Shown here piece after piece: positions 1 through 9,369 of a stretch of DNA of 64,000 nt. Each line of letters opens with the position of its first letter. Position 1 is the first letter of the stretch. Position numbers and translations under genes: made by a program. Below the pieces are notes generated by a model, which saw only the letters and a program-made list of their open reading frames with translations, did no database searches and had not been told where the DNA came from. The DNA is from CAWGLW01 sp963823525 (GTDB lineage: Bacteria > Pseudomonadota > Gammaproteobacteria > Steroidobacterales > Steroidobacteraceae). The stretch spans positions 1,736,001 to 1,800,000 of the forward strand of contig CAWGLW010000006.1 in NCBI GenBank assembly GCA_963823525.1. The letters run 5' to 3'.

Positions 1-1590
<1,590 letters not shown>

Positions 1591-1613
1591 ACCGTCTGCA
1601 TCCGAGACTGAAC

Positions 1614-1644
1614 AGAAAGCCCCGCTCTGCGGGGCTTTCTTTTT
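1614..1644 (+). terminator. Rho-independent terminator of groEL
   Basis: A 12-bp perfect stem (1614-1625 with 1629-1640) with a TCT loop is followed by further T residues, about 24 bases after the groEL stop codon. This is a textbook intrinsic terminator for the groESL operon. Confidence 0.93.
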
Positions 1645-1665
1645 GATCGGTGTACCCACTTCTGT

Positions 1666-1878
1666 TTACCCATCGCGTTGGCCGGCGGGCGTCCTGCCCG
1701 GCCGCAGCCGTTCCTCGCGGCGTATCCGCAGGGCCGTATAGCCGATGAATCCACCCACGACCGCGACCATCGCAGCCATCAGTACAGCCAGCGCGGGGCC
1801 GAAGCGCCAGGCCTCGTACAATCCCCAGGCGACGCCGACTGGCGTTGTCACAAGAAGAATCGGACCGGCGATGCGCAT
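1666..1878 (-). CDS. Small two-helix membrane protein, unknown function
   Basis: A 70-residue protein that I do not recognise. It has two hydrophobic segments (about residues 5-21 and 28-50), then an Arg-rich C-terminal tail (RIRREERLRPGR). By the positive-inside rule the tail is likely cytoplasmic. It lies 12 bases downstream of the hypothetical gene at 1891-2205 on the same strand, so the two are probably cotranscribed. No catalytic motif is visible. The hydrophobicity pattern and tight spacing favour a real gene, but it is short and unsupported by family knowledge. Confidence 0.55.
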   Translation of the reverse strand: MRIAGPILLVTTPVGVAWGLYEAWRFGPALAVLMAAMVAVVGGFIGYTALRIRREERLRPGRTPAGQRDG

Positions 1879-1890
1879 CGTCGTAAGGCG

Positions 1891-2205
1891 CTACCGACGG
1901 CTCATGCGATTCCAGGCGCTCGGTGGCATCGCATCAAAGAACATCTGGATCCGGTGCAGTAGCTGGTTGCGGTCTGCCCATTCAACCTGTTCCCGCAGGC
2001 GGTTGATCTTGTCGTCGTCGTTGGGTTCGTGATCGAGCGTATGGGTGATCGGTGGTGGTGGTGGCGTCCGGCCGCGCTTCTCAGCCTCTTCCTCGAGCAT
2101 CTGGTAAAGCCGGTCCCAATATTGTGGCTTCGGATAACTGTGACCCTTCAGTCGATGATGATCCATCAGGCGGTTGGCCCGTCCCGAGAGTTTCCAGGTA
2201 GACAT
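1891..2205 (-). CDS. Hypothetical protein, charged, soluble
   Basis: A 104-residue protein rich in charged residues and without a signal peptide or membrane segment. The N-terminal half is basic (KLSGRANRLMDHHRLKGHSY), followed by an acidic helix (LYQMLEEEAEKRGRT), a five-proline stretch, and a second predicted helix (DKINRLREQVEWADRNQLLHRI) that could form a coiled coil. I cannot name a family. It is the upstream gene of a likely two-gene unit with the small membrane protein at 1666-1878. The varied, protein-like composition and high helix propensity support real coding. Confidence 0.6.
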   Translation of the reverse strand: MSTWKLSGRANRLMDHHRLKGHSYPKPQYWDRLYQMLEEEAEKRGRTPPPPPITHTLDHEPNDDDKINRLREQVEWADRNQLLHRIQMFFDAMPPSAWNRMSRR

Positions 2206-2306
2206 ATTTTGGAACCGCTGCTTTATCCTGTGGTCAAGGTGGATAGAGTACCGACGAACCGACCCCGGTAGCGAATGAATGTGCGATCAAAATCAGGGGG
2301 TGATCC

Positions 2307-2831
2307 ATGATCAGAATAGCGATCCTGGTTTGTATTGGCGGCGTCTCCCTCGGCGGGACCATTGCCCGGGCCGACGGCCTGCCAGCCGTCGGCGTGTTGC
2401 CCTGTAACGACAAGGGTGTCGAACCCTGCGTCTTTTCGGATCGGGAAAGCGGGATTGAACTGCAGATTCCGATCGACTGGCCGACGCGCCACCTGCAGGT
2501 CCTTACCGAGACCGGGCCGGCCGCAAGCTCGCGGCTGGCGAACGTGCAGCGCTGGCTGGCCTTCGAATACGTACCTGAAGAGCCATCGTATCCGCAGGTC
2601 CCCTTGTTCGAACTACTGATCCTGCCGCGCGATGACTGGCACCGGATCGGGCTCGGGCGCGCTGCGCCACCCGGTATCGAGGTGGCGGCGACGGCCTCGC
2701 ATACGGTCGTCGCGTCGCTCACACCGTCCAACCCCTATCCACCGGACTCGCGTGACGGGCAGATTTACGCTGCGTTGAGGCCGAGCCTCGAGTCAGTGAG
2801 CCTGATCGTTACGGCGATCGACCCGCCCTGA
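2307..2831 (+). CDS. Secreted hypothetical protein
   Basis: A 174-residue protein with a Sec signal peptide (hydrophobic residues about 5-19, likely cleavage after ARA at about residue 22). The mature part contains two cysteines (PCN...PCVF) that could form a disulphide, then a mixed beta-type sequence without a recognised motif. A purine-rich GGGGGTGAT precedes the ATG. It is a single gene, divergent from the hypothetical pair at 1666-2205. The protein is probably periplasmic and its function is unknown. Confidence 0.65.
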   Translation: MIRIAILVCIGGVSLGGTIARADGLPAVGVLPCNDKGVEPCVFSDRESGIELQIPIDWPTRHLQVLTETGPAASSRLANVQRWLAFEYVPEEPSYPQVPLFELLILPRDDWHRIGLGRAAPPGIEVAATASHTVVASLTPSNPYPPDSRDGQIYAALRPSLESVSLIVTAIDPP

Positions 2832-2901
2832 TGGCTCGAATCGCGAAGCCACCAGCGATCGGTTATCTTCGCGGCCGGAATCTCTATTGCGGGCTTTGCC
2901 A

Positions 2902-3273
2902 ATGACCATTGCCATGTGGTGCGTGTTGATCGCCGCGTTAATGCCGTATGTCGCAACGTTGACCGCGAAAGGTGGCACGCGATCGGACAACGCGAATCCG
3001 CGCGAGTGGCTGGCCAAACAAACCGGGTTTCGGGCGCGCGCCAACGCAGCACAAAAGAACGGCTTCGAGGCGTTTCCGTTCTTTGCAGCGGCTGTCATCA
3101 TCGCGCACCTGACCGGTGCGCCGCAGGACCGTGTTGACATCCTGGCTGTCGCATTTATTCTCGCGCGCGTGCTCCATTTTGGGTTCTACCTGGCCAATAA
3201 AGCCACGCTGCGATCCGTCGCATGGATTGTCGGGTTCGGCTGTACGGTGGCGATATTCGTCGCCGGCGCCTGA
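2902..3273 (+). CDS. MAPEG-family integral membrane protein
   Basis: A 123-residue protein with four hydrophobic segments, matching bacterial MAPEG proteins (relatives of microsomal glutathione transferases). Family features are the start MTIAMWCVLIAALMPY, a charged loop (NPREWLAKQTGFRARANAAQKNGFEAFPFF) corresponding to the conserved E..N..E/F segment, and the terminal helices. An in-frame TTG at 2887 would add five residues, but the ATG at 2902 gives the N-terminus typical of the family. Biochemical activity of the bacterial versions is mostly untested, so glutathione-dependent activity is only inferred. Confidence 0.85.
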   Translation: MTIAMWCVLIAALMPYVATLTAKGGTRSDNANPREWLAKQTGFRARANAAQKNGFEAFPFFAAAVIIAHLTGAPQDRVDILAVAFILARVLHFGFYLANKATLRSVAWIVGFGCTVAIFVAGA

Positions 3274-3314
3274 GCCAGCGATCGATACGCGGCTCAAGGC
3301 GGGTACTGCAGGGC

Positions 3315-4250
3315 TCAGAGCCCCCGCCGACGATTACGCCGCAAGCCGTCGAGCGCGTAAATGGCAAGCGCGGCCCAGATCAGCACAAAGCCCAGGGCGC
3401 GGCTGCGCGGAAATGGCTCCTGGAAAAGGAACGCACCGATCAGGAACTGGATCGTCGGGCCGATGTACTGCACGAGGCCGACCGTCGAATAGGGAATTCG
3501 GCGAGCGCCGAAGGCGAACAGGGCCAGCGGTAAGGCCGTGACGAGTCCGCTGCCGAGCAGCAGCCCGTCAATGGTGTGAGATGAATGGCCGAATACGCCA
3601 TCCCCGCCGTGCTCGCGCCATAACAGGAAGCCGATCGCAAACGGGCTGAGCAGCAGCGTCTCGGTGGCCAGCCCGGGTATTGCCTCGACGTTGGTCACTT
3701 TGCGAATGAGCCCGTAGCTGCCAAATGAAACGGCCAGTACCAGTGCGATCCAGGGCGGGCGGCCGCCTTCGATGGTCAGATACAGCACGCCGATCGCAGC
3801 CAGCGCAACGGCCGCCCACTGTGCGCGGCTCAGCCTTTCCGAGAGTACAACGACACCCAGAAAGACGTTGAACAGGGGATTGATGAAATACCCGAGGCTG
3901 GCTTCGATGACGTGTCCGTTGTTCACCGCCCAGACGTACACCAGCCAGTTGACGCTGATCAGCACCGCGGAGGCCGTCAGCCTGAGGCGAATCGACCGGT
4001 CTGTGAGCGCTTTACGAACACCACCCAGCTCACCGCGCAGCGCGAGCAATGCGCCGACCAGCAGGCAGCACCATACGATGCGGTGGGCCATGATCTGAAG
4101 GGCCGGCACCTCGGCCAGTGGCCTCAGGTAGAGCGGGAACACGCCCCAGAGCGCGAACGCCGTGATCGCCGCCGCCAGCCCGGCACGTGCCTCGTCTTTC
4201 GCGTGCTGCCGTTCGGCGCTCGTTGTATCGTCGCGAACTGGAGTGGACAT
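3315..4250 (-). CDS. rarD: EamA-family transporter RarD
   Basis: A 311-residue inner-membrane protein of the drug/metabolite transporter superfamily with about ten hydrophobic helices. RarD hallmarks are ALWGVFPLYL near the N-terminus, INWLVYVWAVN-type sequence (here VNWLVYVWAVNNGHVIEASLGYFINPL), and the second EamA repeat with SFGSYGLIRK and GLVQYIGPT. The frame extends upstream to 4352, but the ATG at 4250 gives a normal-length N-terminus; the upstream codons read as unlike protein. It converges with the MAPEG gene. The substrate of RarD proteins is not firmly known. Confidence 0.9.
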   Translation of the reverse strand: MSTPVRDDTTSAERQHAKDEARAGLAAAITAFALWGVFPLYLRPLAEVPALQIMAHRIVWCCLLVGALLALRGELGGVRKALTDRSIRLRLTASAVLISVNWLVYVWAVNNGHVIEASLGYFINPLFNVFLGVVVLSERLSRAQWAAVALAAIGVLYLTIEGGRPPWIALVLAVSFGSYGLIRKVTNVEAIPGLATETLLLSPFAIGFLLWREHGGDGVFGHSSHTIDGLLLGSGLVTALPLALFAFGARRIPYSTVGLVQYIGPTIQFLIGAFLFQEPFPRSRALGFVLIWAALAIYALDGLRRNRRRGL

Positions 4251-4543
4251 GGTCTTGCCTGGGCCGGCCGCCCGTCGCGGCTGAACGGCGCATTCTGGCA
4301 GATACGGGCAGCGAGGCGTGTCCGAAGACTCCGCGGCCGAAGAGAAGGACACGCAGGGTCAAAGATCACGAAGTCGAGAAAAGACTTGCCGAGCGAATGC
4401 TGGTTGTCAGGCCCAATGCGACGATGGCTGTCGCCGGGAGCCCGTGGTGGGACCGAACCTGCGGACCGGGCTCGGAAATCCACGACAGCCACTCGGCGCG
4501 GTTCTGCGGAATGCTATATGTCTTATTTGCCGGACCCGGGGGC

Positions 4544-4921
4544 ATGATGACCAGTTTCGACTCGGCGAGAATCAGGCGCGAGTTCGAGACCATGCGGCGC
4601 ATGGTCGGGATCTATTGCGCTGCGCACCATTCAACGCCCGACGCGTCGCTCTGCCGCGAATGCGATCAGTTCATGGATTATGCACAGCGGCGGCTCGACA
4701 AGTGTCCTTACGGGGAGGACAAACCGACCTGTGCGCGCTGCCCGATTCATTGCTACAAGCCCGCGCAACGCGAGCAGGCAAGGGCGATCATGCGTTACGC
4801 GGGCCCGCGCATGATGTGGCGCCATCCCTGGCTGAGCCTGACACACGCGCTCGACAAGTTCCGCAAAGTGGAACATCCGATGGCGATGCGCCGCCGCGGG
4901 CGCGGTGCAGACCGATCCTAG
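4544..4921 (+). CDS. Nitrous oxide-stimulated promoter family protein
   Basis: A 125-residue Cys-rich soluble protein of the small family known as 'nitrous oxide-stimulated promoter' proteins (PF11756). The signature is the set of paired cysteines (CRECDQFMDYAQRRLDKCPYG and KPTCARCPIHCYK) that look like a metal or Fe-S binding site, followed by the AIMRYAGPRMMWRHPWL segment. The ATG at 4544, next to a second at 4547, follows a GGACCCGGGGG purine-rich stretch. The longer in-frame extension upstream (to 4187) lies opposite rarD and is not believable. No biochemical function is established for the family. Confidence 0.85.
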   Translation: MMTSFDSARIRREFETMRRMVGIYCAAHHSTPDASLCRECDQFMDYAQRRLDKCPYGEDKPTCARCPIHCYKPAQREQARAIMRYAGPRMMWRHPWLSLTHALDKFRKVEHPMAMRRRGRGADRS

Positions 4922-5109
4922 GCCGCACGCGAGCCCCGCGCTGATTCAACTTGTACCCTGTCTATCCAGCGGTCCTTGAGAAAGCCGTTTTCGGGAGTCC
5001 AGCGCAGCGACTCGAGTTTCTTTCGAAGTGCCTCGGCCTCCTCATCGGCGACCAGGCGCGCGCGCGGTGACACTTGCAGACTGCGGTTACTGATCCAGCT
5101 CAGGCCCAT
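4918..5109 (-). CDS. Small basic hypothetical protein
   Basis: A 63-residue basic protein starting MGLSWISNRS, with a helical middle part (DEEAEALRKKLESLRW). I chose the ATG at 5109 because GGAG sits nine bases upstream; ATG codons at 5118 and 5133 in the same frame are worse placed. The 3' end overlaps the convergent gene at 4544-4921 by four bases. I know no family. The ribosome-binding site and helix content are the only support, so it remains tentative. Confidence 0.4.
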   Translation of the reverse strand: MGLSWISNRSLQVSPRARLVADEEAEALRKKLESLRWTPENGFLKDRWIDRVQVESARGSRAA

Positions 5110-5424
5110 GATTCTCATCTCCGTAGCAGGCACGCAACATCGTGCTGAGTATTCCTTTGCACGTCGCGTGCCATCTTTAGCTGAACGGCTGGCAGTCGGG
5201 GATTTGCGCTGGGACTACGGGGCCATGGCCGCGAACCGGGCTTGCGCGTCGTAAATAATGGCGACAGAGCGAGATTCGTTGTGATCGGGCAACAGCCGGA
5301 GGTTTCGTGATCGATGTCTCGCTTCAGAGGGCGGGACGGCCCTGACATTGCATAACAAGGCACGCAGCCGGTGCGCCGCGTGTCAGAAAATCCGACGGCT
5401 CGGGGAGGTCGGTTTGATCAGCCC
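5110..5424. other. Intergenic stretch without a supported gene
   Basis: About 315 bases between the small gene ending at 5109 and the nitroreductase. Short open frames exist on both strands, but none has a credible start site or protein-like composition. No strong hairpin, promoter pair or repeat stands out. Confidence 0.5.
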
Positions 5425-6096
5425 TCAGAAACCTCTGAGGCTGGCGATTTCATCGAACGGGGCGCGCTGGGTGCGCAACGCGTTGATCGGCGCGTCATCG
5501 TCGCGATAACCAATGGCCATCCCGGCGAATACCATCTGCTCGGGGGGAAGCTTCAGGAACGTCTGGATCGTCGGGTGGAAGACTGACCAGGCCTCCTGGG
5601 CACAGCTGTGCAGGCCTCGTTCGCGGGCGAGCAGCATCACCGTCTGCATGAACATCCCGAGATCCGACCATTGCGGCGGGCCCATGTCGCGGTCGATGCA
5701 ATAGAACAGGCCCACCGGAGCCCCGAAGAACTCGAAGTTTCGGGCGAACTGCATCAGGCGCCCGAATTTGTCCTCGCGCTGCACACCGATCGTTGCGTAC
5801 ATGTCCTCACCGCACTGATAGCGGCGGGAGCGATACGGCTCCTTGAGTTTCGGGGGGTAAATATCGTATTCGGAGCCTTCGCCACGCGGGTGTGCGGCGA
5901 TCTTTCCGCGAATAATCCCAAGGAACTCGCGCAGTGGCTCGCCCGTCAGCGCGTAGACATGCCAGGGTTGCAGATTACCGCCCGACGGCGACTGGCGGGC
6001 CGTATCGAGAATCTCGCGCAGGGTTTCAGCCGATACCGGCTGGTCAAGAAATGCCCGGCAACTCATGCGTGTTCTGACTGCTTCTTCCACATTCAC
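5425..6096 (-). CDS. Nitroreductase family protein (NfnB/BluB-like fold)
   Basis: A 223-residue FMN-dependent oxidoreductase. Family signs are RTRMSCRAFLDQPVSAETLREIL at the N-terminus (RxSxRxF-type FMN-binding motif), SPSGGNLQPWHVY (the conserved PSGxNxQPW segment), and the C-terminal GMAIGYRDDDAPIN. The GTG at 6096 is chosen because GGGAG lies eight bases upstream and the family consensus begins just there; the open frame continues much further upstream, across the divergent permease promoter, and is rejected. Substrate is unknown. It is divergent from the AmpG-like permease, with 93 bases between. Confidence 0.9.
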   Translation of the reverse strand: MNVEEAVRTRMSCRAFLDQPVSAETLREILDTARQSPSGGNLQPWHVYALTGEPLREFLGIIRGKIAAHPRGEGSEYDIYPPKLKEPYRSRRYQCGEDMYATIGVQREDKFGRLMQFARNFEFFGAPVGLFYCIDRDMGPPQWSDLGMFMQTVMLLARERGLHSCAQEAWSVFHPTIQTFLKLPPEQMVFAGMAIGYRDDDAPINALRTQRAPFDEIASLRGF

Positions 6097-6189
6097 TTGC
6101 TTTTCTCCCGGTTGAAACGCGATTCTCGCAAATTTGACTGGCCGGGTATCCCCCGGTCGAAGTCTCCTGTCAGTGGTGTCGATGTCCGG

Positions 6190-7404
6190 ATGAATCGCGG
6201 GTTCAAGATATGGCTGCTCGGCAGCCTCTACCTCGCTCAAGGGCTGCCTTACGGTTTTTTTACCCAGGCACTGCCGGTGCTTTTGCGCGATGCGGGCTTG
6301 TCCCTGAAGGCGATCAGCGCCACCAGCCTGCTGTTTCTGCCGTGGGCGCTGAAATTTCTCTGGGCGCCCTTCGTGGATGGGTACGGAACCCGTCGGCAAT
6401 GGCTCCTCCCGCTGCAGATCGCCGCGGTTGCCGGGGCACTGCTGCTCGCGGGACTGGACCTCGGCAGCGGGTACGTTGTCGTGCTCGCCGGCGCGTTCGC
6501 CTTCAACCTCATTGCGGCCAGCCAGGACATCGCTACGGATGGTCTGGCCGTGCGGATCCTCGATGCGAAGGAACGCGGGCTGGCGAACGGGATTCAGGTG
6601 GGCGCCTATCGTGCCGGCATGATTCTCGGAGGAGGCCTGCTGCTGTGGGTGTTTGCGAAGACCGACTGGCGCACGATGTTTCTGTGCATGGCCGCCCTGC
6701 TGGCCGTCACGATCCTGCCGGTAATCCTGTTAAGCGAACCGCCGCGCAGCGCGAAGGTTGATCATCAGGCCCGCGGCCTTGCGGGCGGGTGGCTGCAGCG
6801 CCTGCGCGTACCCGGCATGGCCGCGTTCATCACCTTGATCTGCTTCTACAAATTTGGCGATTCGATGGTGGCGGCACTGATCGGACCATTCATGCGCGAC
6901 TCGGGCCTGAGCAAGGAAACCATCGCCATTATCAAGGGCACCGTCGGGTCGGTGACCAGCCTGCTCGGTGCGGCTGCGGGCGGGTGGTTTGCGTTCAGGA
7001 TGGGACGCCGCATGGCCCTGCTGGTCTGTGGCCTGCTGCAGACAGCCAGCCTCTCCTTCTATGTCGTGGCCGCATTTGGCTTCGGTGGTGAGGCGATGTT
7101 CTGGTTCGGTTCGATCGCGGAACATCTGCTCGGTGGCATGGCCACCGTGGCTTTGTTCACGCTGATGATGGATGCCTCCGACCCGGAACACGCGGGCACC
7201 GACTACACGCTGCTTTCCTGCGCCGTGGTCGTCGCAATGGGTCTGGCTAATTTTGCCGGCGCCAGCATCGCTGACGCAGTCGGTTATGCTCCGACTTTTG
7301 TTATCGGCACAATTCTTTCAGGCATCGGCTGCCTCGTGCTCGTTCGCAGTATCGACCGGGGGTGCGGACCGCAGCGGTTGCAAAGTGTCTGGATTACGCG
7401 CTGA
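6190..7404 (+). CDS. AmpG-family MFS permease
   Basis: A 404-residue inner-membrane transporter of the AmpG group (muropeptide/anhydromuropeptide permeases for cell-wall recycling). Features are KIWLLGSLYLAQGLPYGFF at the N-terminus, LKFLWAPFVDGYG, SQDIATDGLAV and the FYKFGDSM segment after the central loop, all characteristic of AmpG. It has about twelve helices, shorter than E. coli AmpG (491 residues, fourteen helices). The ATG at 6190 follows a GTCCGGA stretch; an in-frame upstream extension to 5608 lies opposite the nitroreductase and is not used. Muropeptide uptake is the family assignment, not proven here. Confidence 0.88.
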   Translation: MNRGFKIWLLGSLYLAQGLPYGFFTQALPVLLRDAGLSLKAISATSLLFLPWALKFLWAPFVDGYGTRRQWLLPLQIAAVAGALLLAGLDLGSGYVVVLAGAFAFNLIAASQDIATDGLAVRILDAKERGLANGIQVGAYRAGMILGGGLLLWVFAKTDWRTMFLCMAALLAVTILPVILLSEPPRSAKVDHQARGLAGGWLQRLRVPGMAAFITLICFYKFGDSMVAALIGPFMRDSGLSKETIAIIKGTVGSVTSLLGAAAGGWFAFRMGRRMALLVCGLLQTASLSFYVVAAFGFGGEAMFWFGSIAEHLLGGMATVALFTLMMDASDPEHAGTDYTLLSCAVVVAMGLANFAGASIADAVGYAPTFVIGTILSGIGCLVLVRSIDRGCGPQRLQSVWITR

Positions 7405-7454
7405 CGTGGTGCGCGAGCTTGTGTCTTCCTGCCGCCAGAGAATCCGAGGTTTGA

Positions 7455-7961
7455 ATGAATCACTTGAAAGCACTGGTTGCCGAAGTCGCGGACTTTCCAA
7501 AGCCCGGGATCCTGTTTCGCGATGTCAGCCCGCTGTTTCGACTGCGCTTCAGCGAGACGATTTCAGCCGTTGAGGCCTTGTTCAGCGAGTCGGAGTGGGC
7601 AACGATTGACGCGGTCGCCGGTATCGAATCGCGCGGGTTCATTCTTGCCGCGGCGTTGGCGGATCGACGAGGCAAGGGATTTGTGTCGATCCGCAAGAAA
7701 GGCAAGCTGCCACCGCCGGTGGTGGATGTCGCCTACGACCTCGAGTACGGATCGGGAATCCTTGAAATGCAGGCTGGACAAGGTGAGTTGATGCTGATCG
7801 ACGATGTGCTTGCTACGGGCGGGACGCTGACCGCATCGGTCTCGCTCTGCCGCCAGGCCGGCTTCGCGATTCGTGGGATCGGTGTGCTGATCGATCTGGG
7901 TCTCGTGCCGGCTTTCAGTTGCGAAGAACACGTTGCGCGCTCCGTGCTTCAATACAGCTAG
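7455..7961 (+). CDS. apt: Adenine phosphoribosyltransferase
   Basis: Cytosolic purine salvage enzyme converting adenine and PRPP to AMP and pyrophosphate. The 168-residue protein shows the Apt N-terminus (DFPKPGILFRDVSPLF), the AGIESRGFILAAALA segment, and the PRPP-binding motif LMLIDDVLATGGT. Length is close to that of E. coli Apt (183). It stands 50 bases after the permease gene on the same strand and is followed 126 bases later by an MFS exporter. Identification is secure. Confidence 0.96.
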   Translation: MNHLKALVAEVADFPKPGILFRDVSPLFRLRFSETISAVEALFSESEWATIDAVAGIESRGFILAAALADRRGKGFVSIRKKGKLPPPVVDVAYDLEYGSGILEMQAGQGELMLIDDVLATGGTLTASVSLCRQAGFAIRGIGVLIDLGLVPAFSCEEHVARSVLQYS

Positions 7962-8087
7962 GCTGCCCGTGCCGCACGCACGGTTCATCGATGCCGCGAC
8001 TACCCGGCGAATCGGGCGTTTTCCGTCGCCGATGCGCGCGAGCCGGTGCTCGACCCACCGCCGCTGGTTTGCGCGCGGCTGGCCAGC

Positions 8088-9344
8088 ATGACCGACGCAG
8101 GGACAGGCGCTTTGCCGGTCCGGCGCCGGGCGGCGCTGGTGTTCATTTTCATCACGATCCTGCTCGACATGCTGGCGCTCGGGATGATCATCCCGGTCCT
8201 GCCAAAACTGATCGAGGATTTCCTCGGTGGTGACACGGCCGGCGCGGCAAAGATCTACGGGCTGTTCGGCACGGTCTGGGCGTTGATGCAATTCATTTCG
8301 ATGCCGGTGATGGGGGCGCTTTCGGACCGCTTTGGCCGGCGCCCGGTCATTCTTCTGTCGAATCTCGGTCTGGGGCTCGACTATGTGCTGATGGCCCTTG
8401 CGCCCAACCTTCGCTGGCTTTTTGTCGGGCGGGTGATTTCCGGTATCTCGGCCGCGAGCATCAGCACGGCAATGGCCTATGTTGCCGATGTCACTCCCGT
8501 CGAAAAACGTGCCGCGGGATTCGGAATGATGGGCGTCGCTTTTGGCGCCGGGTTTGTATTTGGTCCAGCGATCGGCGGCTTGCTGGGCAGTATCGATTCG
8601 CGTCTCCCATTCTGGGCCGCTTCCGCGGCGAGCCTGGCAAACGCGCTGTACGGTCTGCTGGTGCTGCCGGAGTCCTTGCCGCCGGAGAAGCGCCGGCCGT
8701 TTCAGTGGCGACGTGCCAATCCACTGGGCTCTTTGAAACTGCTGCGATCCGACAAGCGACTGAGCGGCCTGGCCGGCGTCAACTTTCTAAGCGGCCTTGC
8801 GCACGCTGTATTGCCGGCAACCATGGTGCTCTATGCCGGCTATCGGTATGGCTGGGATGAACGGGCCGTAGGACTCGCGCTTGCGCTGGTCGGCATCTGT
8901 TCGGCGATCGTGCAGGGCGGTTTGGTGGGCCCGTTCGTGCGTCGTTTCGGCGAGCGGAAGGTCCTGCTCGTCGGTTTGCTCTGCGGCGCCGCGGGATTTC
9001 TTGTTTACGCGCTGGCCGATCGCGGCCGCTATTTTCTTGCGGGTGTTCCCGTGGTAGCTCTCTGGGGGCTTGCCTCGCCGGCCGTTCAGGGGCTGATGAC
9101 GCGCTATGTCGGCCCTGGCGAGCAGGGCAGTCTGCAGGGCGCAAACGGCAGCGTACTTGGGATTGCGACGATGATCGGTCCGGCGATGTTCGCTGGCACG
9201 TTCGCCTATTTCATCGGTGAGCGTTCGCGCTGGCACGTGCCGGGGGCCGCCTTCCTGTTGGCGTCCGCGCTGCTGTTTGCCGCTGCGCTGCTTGCGGCGC
9301 GGGTTACACGGGCGGTGCCCGGGTCGGCGGCAGTCGAAAAATGA
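8088..9344 (+). CDS. TCR/Tet-type MFS exporter
   Basis: A 418-residue major facilitator with about twelve helices. It carries the Tet-family N-terminus (IFITILLDMLALGMIIPVLPKLI), MFS motif A in loop 2-3 (GALSDRFGRRPVI), and AYVADVTPVEKRAAGFGMMG between helices 4 and 5. These place it among 14- or 12-helix drug:H+ antiporters related to TetA, but many family members export unknown substrates. The ATG at 8088 begins just before the first helix; the frame is open further upstream to 8046. glnE follows 25 bases later, suggesting cotranscription by chance of position. Confidence 0.88.
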   Translation: MTDAGTGALPVRRRAALVFIFITILLDMLALGMIIPVLPKLIEDFLGGDTAGAAKIYGLFGTVWALMQFISMPVMGALSDRFGRRPVILLSNLGLGLDYVLMALAPNLRWLFVGRVISGISAASISTAMAYVADVTPVEKRAAGFGMMGVAFGAGFVFGPAIGGLLGSIDSRLPFWAASAASLANALYGLLVLPESLPPEKRRPFQWRRANPLGSLKLLRSDKRLSGLAGVNFLSGLAHAVLPATMVLYAGYRYGWDERAVGLALALVGICSAIVQGGLVGPFVRRFGERKVLLVGLLCGAAGFLVYALADRGRYFLAGVPVVALWGLASPAVQGLMTRYVGPGEQGSLQGANGSVLGIATMIGPAMFAGTFAYFIGERSRWHVPGAAFLLASALLFAAALLAARVTRAVPGSAAVEK

Positions 9345-9369
9345 AATCCCCGGGAGTCGTGGACAAAGC

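Noticed and set aside
5608..6189. Upstream extension of the AmpG-like permease frame
   Set aside because: The first 194 codons overlap the nitroreductase on the opposite strand and do not look like protein; the family start is at 6190.
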